Assembly (NCBI RefSeq): GCF_030269445.1
Contig: NZ_BSTJ01000014.1
Coordinates: 186,001 to 250,000, forward strand
DNA: 64,000 bases
Origin: Actinoallomurus iriomotensis
Lineage (GTDB): Bacteria; Actinomycetota; Actinomycetes; Streptosporangiales; Streptosporangiaceae
Direction: 5' to 3'
This document shows, in pieces, positions 48,043 to 56,830 of this stretch. Position 1 is the stretch's first letter; each line of letters opens with the position of its first letter. A program made the position numbers and the translations under genes. The notes below the pieces were generated by a model. The model was not told the origin of the DNA. It saw nothing but the letters and a program-made list of their open reading frames with translations, and did no database searches.

Positions 48043-48999
48043 CTATGGCCGGTCGGTCAGCGCGCCTCGGCGGAGGTCGGCGGCGGTCTGGCCGTACTCT
48101 CGTTTGAGCGCGCGGGACAGATGGGCCGAGTCGCGCAGTCCCCACCGGGCGGCGATCGACGCCGTCGTGCGGCCCGCGAGAGTCGGGTCGAGGAGGTCGG
48201 ACCGTATCCGGCGCAGGCGTTCGGATCGGACCCATGCCGCGAATGTCACGTCGCGGTGGCGCAGCAGCGTATGCAGGTGACGGACGGAGATCCCGTGCCG
48301 TGCGGCCACGGACTCCGCGGACAGGGTCGGGTCGTCCAGGTTCGCCAGCGTGTACGCCAGGATCCGGTCGGCGAACTCCGTGCCGGTGTCGACGCGCTCG
48401 GGCGTGCTGTCGGTGAACGCCGCGACGATCAGCGACGTCATGGCGTCGGCGATTCGTGCGCCGCCGGGGCCGGGCAGTTCGTCGAGGTGGTCGGCCAGTC
48501 CGGTCAGCACGGACGCGATGACCGATCGGGTGCCCCGGTCGGCGGGCAGCACACGCGCGCCGTGGCGTGCGACGGCGTCCGCTCTGCTGCCGAACGCCGC
48601 ACGGGGCACGCCGACGACCACGACGTCGCAGGAGTCCGGGGCCGTGACGTCGTACGGCCGGGCGGCGTCGAAGATCACGATGTCACCGGGGCGCATGCGG
48701 GCCCGGTGGTCGGCCTGCGCCACGTCCAGGCCGCCGCGGCGGTGCAGGACGAGCTTGAACAGATCCCGGTCGGTCGAGGTGATGGCCCCCGGCCGCCGGA
48801 CGACGGCGTGGGGCGTACTGCGCACGCGGGCGACGACCATGGGCCCGACGTCGGCATGCTTGACGTGCGCACGGAACGGCGCGCCCGCCGCGGCCTCGAT
48901 CCGCAAGGGCACGAGGAACGATGAGACGAGCTTCTGCAGCACTCCGGCGTGCAGCACCTCGGCACCCGAAATCATGATCTCAACGATAGATCCGAACAC
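48043..48999 (-). CDS. AraC-family regulator at the end of the ADP-ribosylglycohydrolase operon
   Basis: The 318-residue protein has an AraC_binding_2-like N-terminal domain (FLVPLRIEAAAGAPFRAHV; LFKLVLHRRGGLDVAQADHRARMRPGDIVIFDAARPY) and a C-terminal AraC HTH pair (LSAESVAARHGISVRHLHTLLRHRDVTFAAWVRSERL; SIAARWGLRDSAHLSRALKREYGQT). It starts five bases after the CoA lyase stop, so it is most likely the last gene of the long operon and may report an intermediate of that pathway. Confidence 0.87.
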   Translation of the reverse strand: MFGSIVEIMISGAEVLHAGVLQKLVSSFLVPLRIEAAAGAPFRAHVKHADVGPMVVARVRSTPHAVVRRPGAITSTDRDLFKLVLHRRGGLDVAQADHRARMRPGDIVIFDAARPYDVTAPDSCDVVVVGVPRAAFGSRADAVARHGARVLPADRGTRSVIASVLTGLADHLDELPGPGGARIADAMTSLIVAAFTDSTPERVDTGTEFADRILAYTLANLDDPTLSAESVAARHGISVRHLHTLLRHRDVTFAAWVRSERLRRIRSDLLDPTLAGRTTASIAARWGLRDSAHLSRALKREYGQTAADLRRGALTDRP

Positions 49000-49004
49000 T
49001 CCGC

Positions 49005-49823
49005 CTAATCACCCGAATTGACCTCCGCGAGAAGGCGTTCGGCCTGGCGGACCACGGCGAGGTCGACGAACGCGCCGTTCTCCAGGGCGACGGCTCCCGT
49101 GTCCGTGACCGTGGCGGACGCGAACGCCTCGACGACGCGGCGCGCCGCCTCGACCTCGGCCGGGTCCGGCCGGTACGCCTCGGCGATCACCGGTAGCTGC
49201 GCCGGATGGATCGCGGCCCGCCCCCGGAAACCCAGGGCCCGGCCCATCCGGCAGGAGGCCGCCAGGCCGTCCAGGTCCGCGACGTCGGGATACACCGACT
49301 GCACCGGAGCCGGCAGGCCCGCGGCGCGGGCCGCCACGACGACCCGTGACCTCGCCCAGGTCAGGCCCGCGTCGTCCGACACTCCCAGGTCGGCGCGCAG
49401 GTCGGCCTCGCCCAGGCCGATGCTCGCCACGCGCGGGTGGGCGCGGGCGACGTCGTAGGCCCGCTCGACCCCGAGTGCCGACTCCAGCAGCGGGTGCAGC
49501 GCGACCCCCGGCGCGAACGCCGCCGCCTCCCGTACCTGGTCCGCCGACTCGATCTTCGGCAGCCGTACGCCGTCGGTGCGCGACAGCAGCGGCGCCAGGG
49601 AGGCCAGGTCGGCGCGGCCGTACGGGGTGCGCAGGTCGTTGACGCGGACCTGGATCGGTCGCGGCGGATCCGCGAGCAGCCGCACGACCGCCGCCCGCGC
49701 GGACTCCTTGTGCGCGACCGCGACGGCGTCTTCCAGGTCGAGGATCACCACGTCCGCGCTGGAGGCGAGCGCCTTCTCGACCCTGCGGGCGTGGTCGGCC
49801 GGTACGTAGAGCAAAGTCGGCAT
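49005..49823 (-). CDS. CitE/HpcH-type CoA-ester lyase
   Basis: The 272-residue TIM-barrel protein has the CitE/malyl-CoA lyase pattern: LLYVPADHARRVEKALASSADVVILDLEDAVA, RVNDLRTPYG, VRLPKIESADQV and SIGLGEADLRADLG, with the usual GxED replaced by GEAD. It ends with GRAAIHPAQLPVI. Members cleave citryl-, malyl-, citramalyl- or related 3-hydroxyacyl-CoA. Its ATG overlaps the CaiB stop, so the CoA ester made by the transferase is presumably its substrate. Confidence 0.9.
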   Translation of the reverse strand: MPTLLYVPADHARRVEKALASSADVVILDLEDAVAVAHKESARAAVVRLLADPPRPIQVRVNDLRTPYGRADLASLAPLLSRTDGVRLPKIESADQVREAAAFAPGVALHPLLESALGVERAYDVARAHPRVASIGLGEADLRADLGVSDDAGLTWARSRVVVAARAAGLPAPVQSVYPDVADLDGLAASCRMGRALGFRGRAAIHPAQLPVIAEAYRPDPAEVEAARRVVEAFASATVTDTGAVALENGAFVDLAVVRQAERLLAEVNSGD

Positions 49824-51010
49824 CAGACGACCCCCCGCGAGCGCAGCCCGGCGATGTCGTCCGCGCTCAACCCGAGGGAGCCGAGGATCCGGTCGGTGTC
49901 CGCGCCGTGGGACCGGCCGCTCCACCGTACGGCGCCCGGCGTTCCCGACAGGCGGAACAGCACGTTCTGCATGCGCACGGCCCCCAGGTCGGGATCGTCC
50001 ACGGTGGTGATCGCCTCCAGCGCCGCGAGCTGGGGGTCGGCCATGATGTCGGCGACGTCGTAGATCGGCGCGACGGCCGCCTCGGCCCGCTCGAAGGACT
50101 CCAGCACCTCGGCGCGGGTGCGCGCGCCGACCCACGCGGCGACGGCCGCGTCGAGCTCGTCGGCGTGCTCGGCACGGCCCGCCCCGGTGGCGAACCACGG
50201 TTCGTCCAGGTACTCGGGGTGTCCGACCAGCCGCATCACGCGCTCGGCGATGCTCTGCGCCGACGTCGAGACGGCCACCCACGAGCCGTCGGAGCATCGG
50301 TAGGTGTTGCGCGGCGCGTTGTTGACCGACCGGTTCCCGGTACGCGGCGGGACGACGCCGAGCTGGTCGTACGCGGTGGGCTGGCCGCCGAGCACGGTGA
50401 GGATCGGCTCGATGATGGACAGGTCCACCACCTGGCCCGTGCCGCTCGCGTCGCGGGCGCGCAGCGCGGTCATCACGGCGTACGCCGTGGCGAGCGCGGC
50501 GATGCCGTCGGCGAGGCCGAAGGGCGGCAGCGTCGGCGGGCCGTCCGGCTCGCCGGTCATCGCGGCGAACCCGCTCATCGCCTCGGCGAGCGTGCCGAAC
50601 CCCGGACGCCGGGCGTACGGGCCGAACTGGCCGAAGCCGGTGACGCGCGCGAGCACCAGGCCGGGGTTGGCCTCGCTGAGCCGTTCGTAGGACAGGTTCC
50701 AGCGTTCGAGGGTGCCGGGCCGGAAGTTCTCGATGATCACATCCGCGTCGCGGGCCAGGCGCAGCAGCAGTTCCTGCCCCTCCGGCGCGGACAGGTCGAG
50801 GGTGATCGTCTGCTTGTTGCGGCCGAGCATCTTCCACCACAGCCCGATGCCGTCCTTGGCCGCGCCGTGCCCCCGCGACGGGTCCGGCCGGCGGGGGTGC
50901 TCGACCTTGACGACCTCGGCGCCGAAGTCGCCGAGGAACATCGCGGCCATCGGGCCGGCGAACAGCGTCGCGATGTCCAGGACGCGGACGCCCTCCAGCG
51001 GTTTCGTCAC
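49823..51010 (-). CDS. CaiB/BaiF-family (type III) CoA-transferase
   Basis: The 395-residue protein carries the family opening LEGVRVLDIATLFAGPMAAMFLGDFGAEVVKVEHP, then GRNKQTITLDLSAPEGQELL, ADVIIENFRPGTLERW and a central DGPPTLPPFGLADGIAALATAYAV stretch. It moves CoA between carboxylic acids, often succinyl- or acetyl-CoA to a hydroxy-acid. Starts and stops overlap by four bases with the genes on either side, so it is locked into the operon between a glycohydrolase-like gene and the CitE-like lyase. Confidence 0.92.
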   Translation of the reverse strand: MTKPLEGVRVLDIATLFAGPMAAMFLGDFGAEVVKVEHPRRPDPSRGHGAAKDGIGLWWKMLGRNKQTITLDLSAPEGQELLLRLARDADVIIENFRPGTLERWNLSYERLSEANPGLVLARVTGFGQFGPYARRPGFGTLAEAMSGFAAMTGEPDGPPTLPPFGLADGIAALATAYAVMTALRARDASGTGQVVDLSIIEPILTVLGGQPTAYDQLGVVPPRTGNRSVNNAPRNTYRCSDGSWVAVSTSAQSIAERVMRLVGHPEYLDEPWFATGAGRAEHADELDAAVAAWVGARTRAEVLESFERAEAAVAPIYDVADIMADPQLAALEAITTVDDPDLGAVRMQNVLFRLSGTPGAVRWSGRSHGADTDRILGSLGLSADDIAGLRSRGVV

Positions 51011-52359
51011 AGCGCCTCCGCCCCGAGGTTCGCGAGGGCGGTGGTGCGCTCGGCCAGCTCGCTGATCCGCACGCCGTCGAAGCCGGTGAGGCTGCTGGTC
51101 ATCCGGTCGCGCAGCGGCGCGGTCCACGCCTCGGGCAGGCCCGGGGCGCCGCCGAGTGCCCCGGCGATCGAGCCGACGGTCGCGCCGTCGGAGTCGGTGT
51201 CCCAGCCGCCGGCCACCGCCGCCGCGATCGAACGGGTGAAGTCGCCGTCCCCATGGGCGAGGGCGGCCGCGACCAGAGCGGCGTTGTTGACCGAGTGCAC
51301 CCAGTGCAGACCGGCGTGACGCTCGTGCAGCCCGTCGAGGAGCCGGTCGAGGTCGGGTTCGGCGCGGGCCGAGGCGACGGCCTCGTCGACCGCGCACGCC
51401 ATCCGCGAGCCCTCCGGCAGCACCGCCCGGCCGGCCCGCAGCACCTCGTCCACCGAGTCGGCGACGAGGGCGGTCGCGCACATCGCCGCGGCGAACATCG
51501 CGCCGTAGACCCCGTTGGCCGTATGGCTGAGGCACGCGTCGCGGTGCGCCATGGCGGCCGCGGCCGCGGGATCGCCCGGGTTGACCCAGCCGTAGACGTC
51601 GGTGCGGATCTGCGCGCCGATCCACTCGCGGAACGGGTTGCGGTACGTCGCGGTCCGCGGCGGTTCGACGCCGAGCAGCAGGTTCCGGTAGGCGACGCGC
51701 TCGGCGGTGAACACCCGTCCGGCGGGCAGCTCGTCCAGCCATGCCTGGGCGACCTCGTCCGTGGTGAAGTGCGGCCCGTGCCGTTCGAGCAGCGCCAGGG
51801 CCAGCATCGGGAAGTTCAGGTCGTCGTCCTCGGGCGTGCCGTCGAGATTCTCGGCGAGGCTGTTCACCGCGCTGCGGCGGTTCCACGGCCACCGATCGGC
51901 GATCTCCCGGGGCAGGCCCTTCGCGGTGAACCAGCCGCGGATCGGCCAGTTCCCGGTGGCCTCGGCGATCTCCCGGATACCCTCGCGCGGGATCTTCTCC
52001 ACCGGCTTGCCGAGGACGCAGCCGGCCGCGCGGCCCAGCCACGCGCCGTACACGCGGTCCTCCTTCACGGTGGCGGGCGCGGCGGCGGGCCAGTCCGGGC
52101 AGGCCGCGATGATCTCCGGCAGGGCGGTCGGCTCGTGCAGCGGCGAGGGAATCGTGTCGAGCTCGGCGAGCAGGTCATCGGCGAGCGCGCGCAGGTCCGG
52201 CTCGGCCGGCTCCGGAGAGGCGCCGGCGCGGGGCGGCGCGTCGTGCCCGCCCGCCGCGTGCCAGCGGTCGGCGATCGCGGAGACGTCCCGGCCGTCCTGC
52301 TCGGCCTGCCGCAGCTCGTGCCCGACGAGGTCCTCCGGCTGGATCCAGGTCAGCCTCAT
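51007..52359 (-). CDS. ADP-ribosylglycohydrolase-family protein 1 (long form)
   Basis: The 450-residue protein has an N-terminal extension of about 105 residues (RLTWIQPEDLVGHELRQAEQDG) before the all-helical ADP-ribosylglycohydrolase core. The core begins GAWLGRAAGCVLGKPVEK. Metal-site motifs are EDDDLNF, in place of TDDT, and GWDTDSDGATVGSIAGALGG near the C-terminus, so the binuclear magnesium site looks intact. This long subtype is distinct from the next three genes. By context it probably hydrolyses an N- or O-glycosidic bond in a small imported molecule rather than deribosylating proteins. Confidence 0.87.
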   Translation of the reverse strand: MRLTWIQPEDLVGHELRQAEQDGRDVSAIADRWHAAGGHDAPPRAGASPEPAEPDLRALADDLLAELDTIPSPLHEPTALPEIIAACPDWPAAAPATVKEDRVYGAWLGRAAGCVLGKPVEKIPREGIREIAEATGNWPIRGWFTAKGLPREIADRWPWNRRSAVNSLAENLDGTPEDDDLNFPMLALALLERHGPHFTTDEVAQAWLDELPAGRVFTAERVAYRNLLLGVEPPRTATYRNPFREWIGAQIRTDVYGWVNPGDPAAAAAMAHRDACLSHTANGVYGAMFAAAMCATALVADSVDEVLRAGRAVLPEGSRMACAVDEAVASARAEPDLDRLLDGLHERHAGLHWVHSVNNAALVAAALAHGDGDFTRSIAAAVAGGWDTDSDGATVGSIAGALGGAPGLPEAWTAPLRDRMTSSLTGFDGVRISELAERTTALANLGAEAL

Positions 52360-53492
52360 GCCAGCAGCCCCTCGAACGCACGCTCGTGCGTGCGCCTCCG
52401 CTCGACGTCGGCCGCGTGGACGCGCTCGGCCACCGCCGCGATCGCCCGGCCGGGCGCCTCCAGGTCCAGCCGGCTGGCGGTGGAGATGTCCCCGCGCCAG
52501 TCGGCGGGTACGGCGTCCGCCCCGCCCAGGGCGCCGGCGATGGCGCCTCCCATGCTGGCGATCGAGTCGGCGTCGCGGCCGTAGTTGACCGCGCCGAGCA
52601 CGGTGTCGCGGAAGTCTCCCGCCCCGATCAGCAGGAACGCGAGGGCGAGCGGCAGCTCCTCGATGCTGTGCGTCCGGCTCGGCCGGCGCGCGCCCAGCCC
52701 CTGGTCGCGGTACGTGTCGGCGACCGTGTCGTACGGACGGACCGCCTCGCGCAGCCCAGCGAACGAGCCGTCCCAGTGCGTGAAGTCGCGCGCCCGCTCG
52801 CAGACGGCCTCGACCGCGGCGCGGGTGCCGTCCCTGGCCACCCGGATCGCCGTCGCGACCACGGAGTCGGGCGTCGCGCCGGGCCGCATCGCCTCGGCGA
52901 CCGCCGCCGCGAACACGCCCGCCGCCTCACGGCCGTAGCTGGACTGGTGCGCGCCCGCCAGCTCGACGGCCTCGGCGTACGCGCCGTCGGGGTCGGCGGC
53001 GTTGACCACGCCGACCGGCGCCATGTACATCGCGGCGCCGCAGTTGACGATGTTGCCCACACCGGCCTCGCGCGGGTCGACGTGGCCGTAGTGCAGGCGC
53101 AGGACCAGCCACTTCTCGGCCAGGAACACCCGTTGCAGCGGCAGCGCCTCCGCCTCCAGCTCGGGGATCCAGCGCTTCTCGCCCATCATCTCGGGCACGA
53201 GGTACTCCGCCGCCGCGTACGCGTCCAGGTGGCCGCCGGCCCGCTCGTACACGCGGATCAGCGCGTGCGTCATGAGGGTGTCGTCGGTGACGTGCCCGTC
53301 GCCCTTGTGGTACGGCGCGATGGGCCGCGCGTTGCGCCAGTCGGCGAAGTACGGCGGGACGATGCCCGTCACCCAGCCGTCGTAGCGCTCGCGGATCTGC
53401 TCGGGCGTCCACCCCTCCGTGGCCCCGCCGAGCGCGTCGCCGACCGCGGCACCGGTGATGGCTCCGACGGCCTTGTCCTGTAGGAGCGTCAT
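52356..53492 (-). CDS. ADP-ribosylglycohydrolase-family protein 2
   Basis: The 378-residue protein has a complete core: GAITGAAVGDALGGATEGWTPEQI at the start, GHVTDDTLMTHALIRVYE with the TDDT metal motif, and VNYGRDADSIASMGGAIAGALGG at the C-terminus with the DxDS motif. Middle segments (GNIVNCGAAMYMAPVGVVNAADPDGAYAEA) are typical of the family. It overlaps both neighbouring genes by four bases. It is not a recent duplicate of its neighbours; the sequences differ clearly. Confidence 0.88.
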   Translation of the reverse strand: MTLLQDKAVGAITGAAVGDALGGATEGWTPEQIRERYDGWVTGIVPPYFADWRNARPIAPYHKGDGHVTDDTLMTHALIRVYERAGGHLDAYAAAEYLVPEMMGEKRWIPELEAEALPLQRVFLAEKWLVLRLHYGHVDPREAGVGNIVNCGAAMYMAPVGVVNAADPDGAYAEAVELAGAHQSSYGREAAGVFAAAVAEAMRPGATPDSVVATAIRVARDGTRAAVEAVCERARDFTHWDGSFAGLREAVRPYDTVADTYRDQGLGARRPSRTHSIEELPLALAFLLIGAGDFRDTVLGAVNYGRDADSIASMGGAIAGALGGADAVPADWRGDISTASRLDLEAPGRAIAAVAERVHAADVERRRTHERAFEGLLA

Positions 53493-54505
53493 TGTTTCCC
53501 TTCCGTGCGTGCGCCGGATCGTTCGGCGACGCCGTCGGCGATGGCGATGAGGTCCGCGCCCGCCAGGTCCGGCAGGCAGCATCCGGCGAGCACTCTGGTA
53601 CTGGCCCGCCAGGGTTCCGGCAGTGCCGAATAGCCGGTGAGCGCACCGGTCAGCGCGCCGGTCAGCGCGGGTGCGGAGTCGGCGAGCGAGGCGAGGCAGG
53701 CGGCGGCCGGCACGGCACGGGTCAGGTCGCCCGCCGACGCGTTGGTCAGCGCCAGCGCGACCGGTACGGTCTGCGCGGCGGCCACCCCGTAGCTGTAAAC
53801 GTGGTCCTGCACCGCCGCGTCGAGCGCGGGGACCACGGCGAACGCGTCGCCCGGCGCGTCGAGCGCGTCCAGCGCCGCCTGCCGGATCGCGGTGCCGCAG
53901 GGCAGCGCGGCGAGCCCGGCGTCGACGGCGTCGACGGCGGACCCGCCCGCCACCGCGACGGCGACCGCCGAGGCCATCGCGGCGGCCCCGTGCACGCCGT
54001 CCCCGGCGTTGGTGACCTCCGCGTCGGCACGGGCCCGCCGGGCGGCCGCCTCCGGGTCGCCCGGCGACGCCGCGCCGAACGCCACCGCGCGTACCGCCGC
54101 GGCGTCGTCGAAGTAGTGCGGGTTGTCGTGACCGCTGGCGGGCGGGTCCAGCCCGCGCGCCAGGTTGTCCAGGGCCGTGCGGACCGAGATCCGGGCCCTT
54201 ACGGTGTCGTCCAGCGCGGCGAACGCGGCCCGGCGGTCCTCCTCCAGCGTGCGGGCGGTCCAGGCGAGCCACTCCGCGTCGTCGGAGGGGCCGATGCCCA
54301 GCGCGGCGACCGGCTGGTTCAGCGCGAACGGCACGGGCAGCGCCGTGACACGGTGCTCCTCGGCGAACGCGTCGAGCTCCCGGCCGAGCCTGCGGGTCCA
54401 CGGGGCCAGCAGCGCCCACCGGTGCCGGGCGGCGGGCCAGCCGGCCGCGTCGCCGATGGCGAGCCCGGCGAAGGCGCCGCGCACCCGATCATCCCCCGAT
54501 GACAT
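53489..54505 (-). CDS. ADP-ribosylglycohydrolase-family protein 3 with degraded metal motif
   Basis: The 338-residue protein keeps the fold's opening (VRGAFAGLAIGDAAGWPAARH) and a SDDAE motif (GPSDDAEWLAW) where TDDTE is usual. The C-terminal DxDT loop reads LADSAPALTGALTGALTG: the first Asp is Leu and only one acid remains. Catalysis may be altered or lost, leaving a binding or regulatory role. ATG 54505 follows GGAGGAACG. The repeated GALT unit is a small local peculiarity. It sits between two family members with intact sites. Confidence 0.8.
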   Translation of the reverse strand: MSSGDDRVRGAFAGLAIGDAAGWPAARHRWALLAPWTRRLGRELDAFAEEHRVTALPVPFALNQPVAALGIGPSDDAEWLAWTARTLEEDRRAAFAALDDTVRARISVRTALDNLARGLDPPASGHDNPHYFDDAAAVRAVAFGAASPGDPEAAARRARADAEVTNAGDGVHGAAAMASAVAVAVAGGSAVDAVDAGLAALPCGTAIRQAALDALDAPGDAFAVVPALDAAVQDHVYSYGVAAAQTVPVALALTNASAGDLTRAVPAAACLASLADSAPALTGALTGALTGYSALPEPWRASTRVLAGCCLPDLAGADLIAIADGVAERSGARTEGKQ

Positions 54506-54522
54506 GTCCGTTCCTCCGCTCG

Positions 54523-55500
54523 TCAGCCGCTCATCCGTCGCCGCACCAGGGCGTCGGCGACCTCGCGTACGTCCCGGCCCGCGACCGTGGGCAGGCACGC
54601 GCCACGGGCCGGGCCGATGGCGCGCGCCCAGCGCGCCGGGATCCCGCCCTCGCCGCGGCCCGCGCCGGCGAGCGCGCCCGCGATCGCGGCGGTCGTGTCC
54701 GCGTCCCGGCCGAGGCTCACCGCGGTCACCGCGGACTCCTCGACGTCACCGCCGCCGGCCAGGTAGGCGGCGAAGGCGAGGGCGACCGCCTCCGGCGCGA
54801 GGTCCGTCCACGGGTAGTGGCGGGTGACCACGGCCGCATGGAGGCGGCGTGCCAGGTCGTCGCGGGATGCGGCGATCCGGATCGCGGCGCCGACACTGCG
54901 CGCCGTCCAGGAGTCTGCCGGTACGGCGGCCAGCCCCGCCGCCACGACGGCGTCCGGTTCCGCGCCGGTCATCGCGACGGCGACCGCCGCCGCGACCGCC
55001 CGGCCGCCGTGTACGCCCTCGCCGTTCTGGCTGACCGCGCCGTCGACCGCCGCGAGGCGCGCCGCCTCCGCCGGGTCGCCCGCGGCGAACACCCCGTACG
55101 GGGCGGAGCGCATCGCCAGGCCGTCGGACCAGCCGTGCCGGTGCCAGAGCCCGGTCAGCGGCGGCTCCAGCCCACGGCGGAGCGCCTCGACCGTGCCGAG
55201 CTCGGAGAAGCCCGCGCCCTTCATCGGCCCGCTGATCGGCAGGATCTGCTCCCGGTACGTACGGGCGACGTCCTCACTGGTGAGCGCCGAACCGTACGTC
55301 TCGAGCAGCAGACCCACGAAGATCGCGTACTCGGTGTCGTCGGTGCCCGCCGCGACGCCGTCCGGGCCGGGCTCCAGCTCGGTCAGCCGGCCCCACCGCC
55401 GGGTGATCTCCTCGGGGGTGAGGTTCTCGGCGGGGCGCCCGAGGGCGTCGCCGGCCGCCAGGCCGAGCAGACACCCCCGAGCGCGGTCCGCGATCGTCAT
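54523..55500 (-). CDS. ADP-ribosylglycohydrolase-family protein 4
   Basis: The 325-residue protein has the canonical compact core: RARGCLLGLAAGDALGRPAENLTPEEI, GTDDTEYAIFVGLLLE, HGGRAVAAAVAVAMTG and VSLGRDADTTAAIAGALAGAGRG, so both acidic metal motifs are intact. The ATG at 55500 lies just after the solute-binding protein stop; a TTG at 55512 would overlap that stop and is an alternative start. It is the first of four consecutive family members downstream of the ABC importer. Confidence 0.88.
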   Translation of the reverse strand: MTIADRARGCLLGLAAGDALGRPAENLTPEEITRRWGRLTELEPGPDGVAAGTDDTEYAIFVGLLLETYGSALTSEDVARTYREQILPISGPMKGAGFSELGTVEALRRGLEPPLTGLWHRHGWSDGLAMRSAPYGVFAAGDPAEAARLAAVDGAVSQNGEGVHGGRAVAAAVAVAMTGAEPDAVVAAGLAAVPADSWTARSVGAAIRIAASRDDLARRLHAAVVTRHYPWTDLAPEAVALAFAAYLAGGGDVEESAVTAVSLGRDADTTAAIAGALAGAGRGEGGIPARWARAIGPARGACLPTVAGRDVREVADALVRRRMSG

Positions 55501-55508
55501 CTGGCCGC

Positions 55509-56816
55509 TCAATGCTGGTATCTCGCCAGCACCTTGTCCCCGTCGCCGGTCAGCTTCTGCGCCAGCTGATCAATGCTGATCTTGTTGGCGAAGTAGGACT
55601 GGAGCGCCGGCGTGGCGACCTTGGTCTTGAACTCGTCGTAGCCGTCGACCTTCAGGTACGGGGCGAGGATGAGGCTCTTCGCCGAGGCGGTGGCGATGTC
55701 CCAGCCGTCCTTGGAGGTGTTCAGCGACGGGTCCTTGGCGGCGGTCTGGCTCGTCGGGATCAGCCAGTCGCCCTTGGCCAGCTCCACCTGGTGCTGCCCG
55801 TTGAGGAACCAGCTGATGAACTTCACCGCCTCCTTCGGGTGCTTGCTGTCGGCGGCGACGGACAGCGTCTGGGCGATCTCCCCCTGCTGCGTCGTCTGGC
55901 CCTTCAGCGGCGGGATGGTGACCCACTCGAAGTTCTTCGGCGCCTGCTCGATGACCTGCTGGCGCATGTAGATGCTCGCCGGGAGCATGGCGTACTTGCC
56001 GGCGTAGAAGCCGGGCAGCGGGTCGGCGGTGCCCATGCCCAGCGCCGAGGGGTCGGCGCTCTTGTCCTTGTAGAGCTGGTCGTGGATCCGCTGGAGCACC
56101 TCACGCTCCTGCGGGCCGACCTTGACCGTCGTCTTGCCGCCCGAGGTCTGGAAGAACGTGCCGCCGTAGTTCAGCGACAAGTTGAGCACGCGGTTCACCG
56201 GGGACTTCAGCGCCCAGGCCACGCCGAAGCGCTTGCCGCTCGTGAGCTTCTTGGAGATCTGCTGGAACTGGTCCCAGGTCCACGGCGCGTCGACGGTCGG
56301 CACCTTCACACCGGCGTCGTCGAGCAGCTTCTTGTTGGCCAGGATGACCTGCGACTCCTGGAGGAACGGCACGCCGTAGATCCCCTGGTCACCGCCGCCC
56401 TGGCCGGCGAACGTCGCGGTGCCCCAGGCCGCCTGCGGGATGTCGCTCTTCAGGCCGGCCGGGAGCAGCTTGGTCAGGTCGGTGAGGTACCCCTGGCTCG
56501 CGAACCCGGCCAGCGCCGAGGAGTCGTCGTGGATGACGTCCGGCGGGTCGCCGCCCTCGAAGGAGGTGACGAGCTGGTCGTTCACGTTGTCCCAGCTGCC
56601 CTGGACGTACTGCACCTGGATCTTGGGGTTCTCCTTGTTCCACTCGGCGACGAGGCGTTTGTTCGCCGCGAGTGAGTCCTTCTGCCAGGCAAGGCTGAGG
56701 AACTTCAGCTTGACCGGCTTGCCGGAATCGCTGCTGCCACCGCCGGAACAGCCGGCGGCCAGCCCGATCACGGCGGCCGCGGCCACCGCGGCCACGGAAC
56801 GAAGACGACGACGCAT
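55509..56816 (-). CDS. Sugar-type ABC solute-binding lipoprotein
   Basis: The 435-residue protein has a lipoprotein signal with lipobox LAAGC (about 19-23), a Gly/Ser linker and the cluster B/CUT1 binding-protein pattern (KFLSLAWQKDSLAANKRLVAEWNKENPKIQVQYVQG; GDPPDVIHDDSSALAGFASQGYLTDLT; a late AVKFISWFLNGQ). The ATG has AGGAGG six bases upstream. It would capture the substrate of the downstream hydrolases. The ligand is unknown; CUT1 proteins bind oligosaccharides or glycosides. Confidence 0.92.
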   Translation of the reverse strand: MRRRLRSVAAVAAAAVIGLAAGCSGGGSSDSGKPVKLKFLSLAWQKDSLAANKRLVAEWNKENPKIQVQYVQGSWDNVNDQLVTSFEGGDPPDVIHDDSSALAGFASQGYLTDLTKLLPAGLKSDIPQAAWGTATFAGQGGGDQGIYGVPFLQESQVILANKKLLDDAGVKVPTVDAPWTWDQFQQISKKLTSGKRFGVAWALKSPVNRVLNLSLNYGGTFFQTSGGKTTVKVGPQEREVLQRIHDQLYKDKSADPSALGMGTADPLPGFYAGKYAMLPASIYMRQQVIEQAPKNFEWVTIPPLKGQTTQQGEIAQTLSVAADSKHPKEAVKFISWFLNGQHQVELAKGDWLIPTSQTAAKDPSLNTSKDGWDIATASAKSLILAPYLKVDGYDEFKTKVATPALQSYFANKISIDQLAQKLTGDGDKVLARYQH

Positions 56817-56830
56817 GGGCAACCTCCTGA

